Part shown: piece by piece, positions 21,951-22,204 of the stretch
Numbering within the stretch: position 1 is the first letter of the stretch
How the letters are laid out: each line of letters begins with the position of its first letter
Assembly: GCA_937988865.1 (NCBI GenBank)
Contig: CALKHV010000061.1
Location: forward strand, 1 to 22,204
Source: an uncultured Propionibacteriaceae bacterium
Lineage (GTDB): Bacteria; Actinomycetota; Actinomycetes; Propionibacteriales; Propionibacteriaceae
Length of the DNA: 22,204 bases
Direction of reading: 5' to 3'
Made by a program: the position numbers and the translations under genes
Notes under the pieces: model-generated
Told to the model about the DNA's origin: nothing
What the model saw: only the letters and a program-made list of their open reading frames with translations
Database searches by the model: none

Positions 21951-22204
21951 GTGACCACGCCCTCGCAGACCGACGACGCCGCCAGGATCGCCGCGCGCTA
22001 CCCCACCCATCGTGGACGCCGGACCGAATGGATCACCCTGGCTGTCGTGCTCAGCATCCTGCTCGGGTCCTGGCTCGTCTGGGCCGGGGTCCACGGGGCC
22101 AATCCGGACGTGTCGGCCCAGGTCCATGGGTTCAGGGTGCTGGGCGAGAAGCAGATCGAGGCGACGATCAGGGTGCAGCGTCCCGACCCGTCGAGGCCGG
22201 CCAC
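21951..22204 (+). CDS. DUF4307 membrane protein, 3' end outside window
   Basis: The first 84 codons are visible. A polar N-terminus (TTPSQTDDAARIAARYPTHR, then GRRTEW) precedes one membrane helix (ITLAVVLSILLGSWLVWAGV) and the start of an extracytoplasmic domain (VSAQVHGFRVLGEKQIEATI). The pattern IAARYP before a single helix and a domain beginning VSAQVHGF fits DUF4307, a protein family of unknown function encoded divergently from mca in mycobacteria (from memory, Rv1081c). Start GTG 21951 is set by the leaderless spacing after CAGAAT. The gene is cut off by the window edge. Confidence 0.8.
   Translation, partial: MTTPSQTDDAARIAARYPTHRGRRTEWITLAVVLSILLGSWLVWAGVHGANPDVSAQVHGFRVLGEKQIEATIRVQRPDPSRPA

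Noticed and set aside
19309..21954. An 881-codon open frame on the + strand, antisense to the DUF255, small membrane protein and mca genes
   Set aside because: It crosses three well-supported genes and their promoters, has no recognisable domain, and is the expected shadow of G/C-rich third codon positions on the other strand.
1..22204. Mobile elements, CRISPR, tRNA/rRNA, riboswitches or a defence island
   Set aside because: I saw no transposase, integrase, spaced direct-repeat array, tRNA-like cloverleaf or long structured leader. All genes except the toxin-antitoxin pair look like core functions.

Overview
The window comes from a high-G+C actinobacterium. The clearest marker is a mycothiol S-conjugate amidase (mca), since mycothiol is an actinobacterial thiol. 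DUF4307, DUF4245, DUF2332, a PIN-PhoH fusion, a MocR-type PdxR beside pdxS/pdxT, and a short-chain cis-prenyltransferase next to a hemolysin III protein all fit. Pyruvate formate-lyase points to a fermenting, facultative or anaerobic lineage. A propionibacterium-like organism is possible but cannot be fixed from this window. I see no insertion sequence, prophage, CRISPR array, tRNA or rRNA. It is a dense core-chromosome stretch with one small toxin-antitoxin pair as the only likely mobile passenger.

Layout, left to right. (1) 1-1815, + strand: the C-terminal end of pyruvate formate-lyase and its radical-SAM activase, which has an unusual N-terminal extension. (2) 1832-5765, - strand, read right to left: M18 aminopeptidase, DUF2332 protein, YchF ATPase, then an RHH antitoxin and a MazF/PemK toxin. 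(3) 5869-8737, + strand: RmuC and threonine dehydratase IlvA. (4) 8748-11749: the PLP module, with pdxS-pdxT on the - strand and divergent pdxR, sharing an operator-like inverted repeat. (5) 11757-14297: ispH divergent from xseA-xseB. (6) 14308-15578: DUF4245 membrane-anchored protein divergent from a spermidine-synthase-like protein whose last codons lie in a tandemly duplicated hairpin repeat. (7) 15657-17012: PhoH2. (8) 17209-18827: hemolysin III protein divergent from a cis-prenyltransferase, with a perfect 20-bp palindrome between them. (9) 18847-22204: mca, a 51-codon membrane protein and a DUF255 protein on the - strand, and a truncated DUF4307 gene on the + strand. No stretch above 300 bases lacks a gene. 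The longest gap is about 196 bp, upstream of phoH.

The most striking points are at the sequence level. First, almost every transcript-leading gene has a TANNNT-like -10 hexamer ending 5-8 bases (usually 6 or 7) before the start codon and no Shine-Dalgarno, which is the geometry of leaderless mRNA. Second, the hexamer GGACGC/GCGTCC occurs about 148 times by hand count, against about 30 expected from base composition, on both strands, in several reading frames and between genes. It also fills the -10-to-start spacer at five genes. Third, at three same-strand junctions the upstream TAG stop codon is also the first three bases of the next gene's -10.
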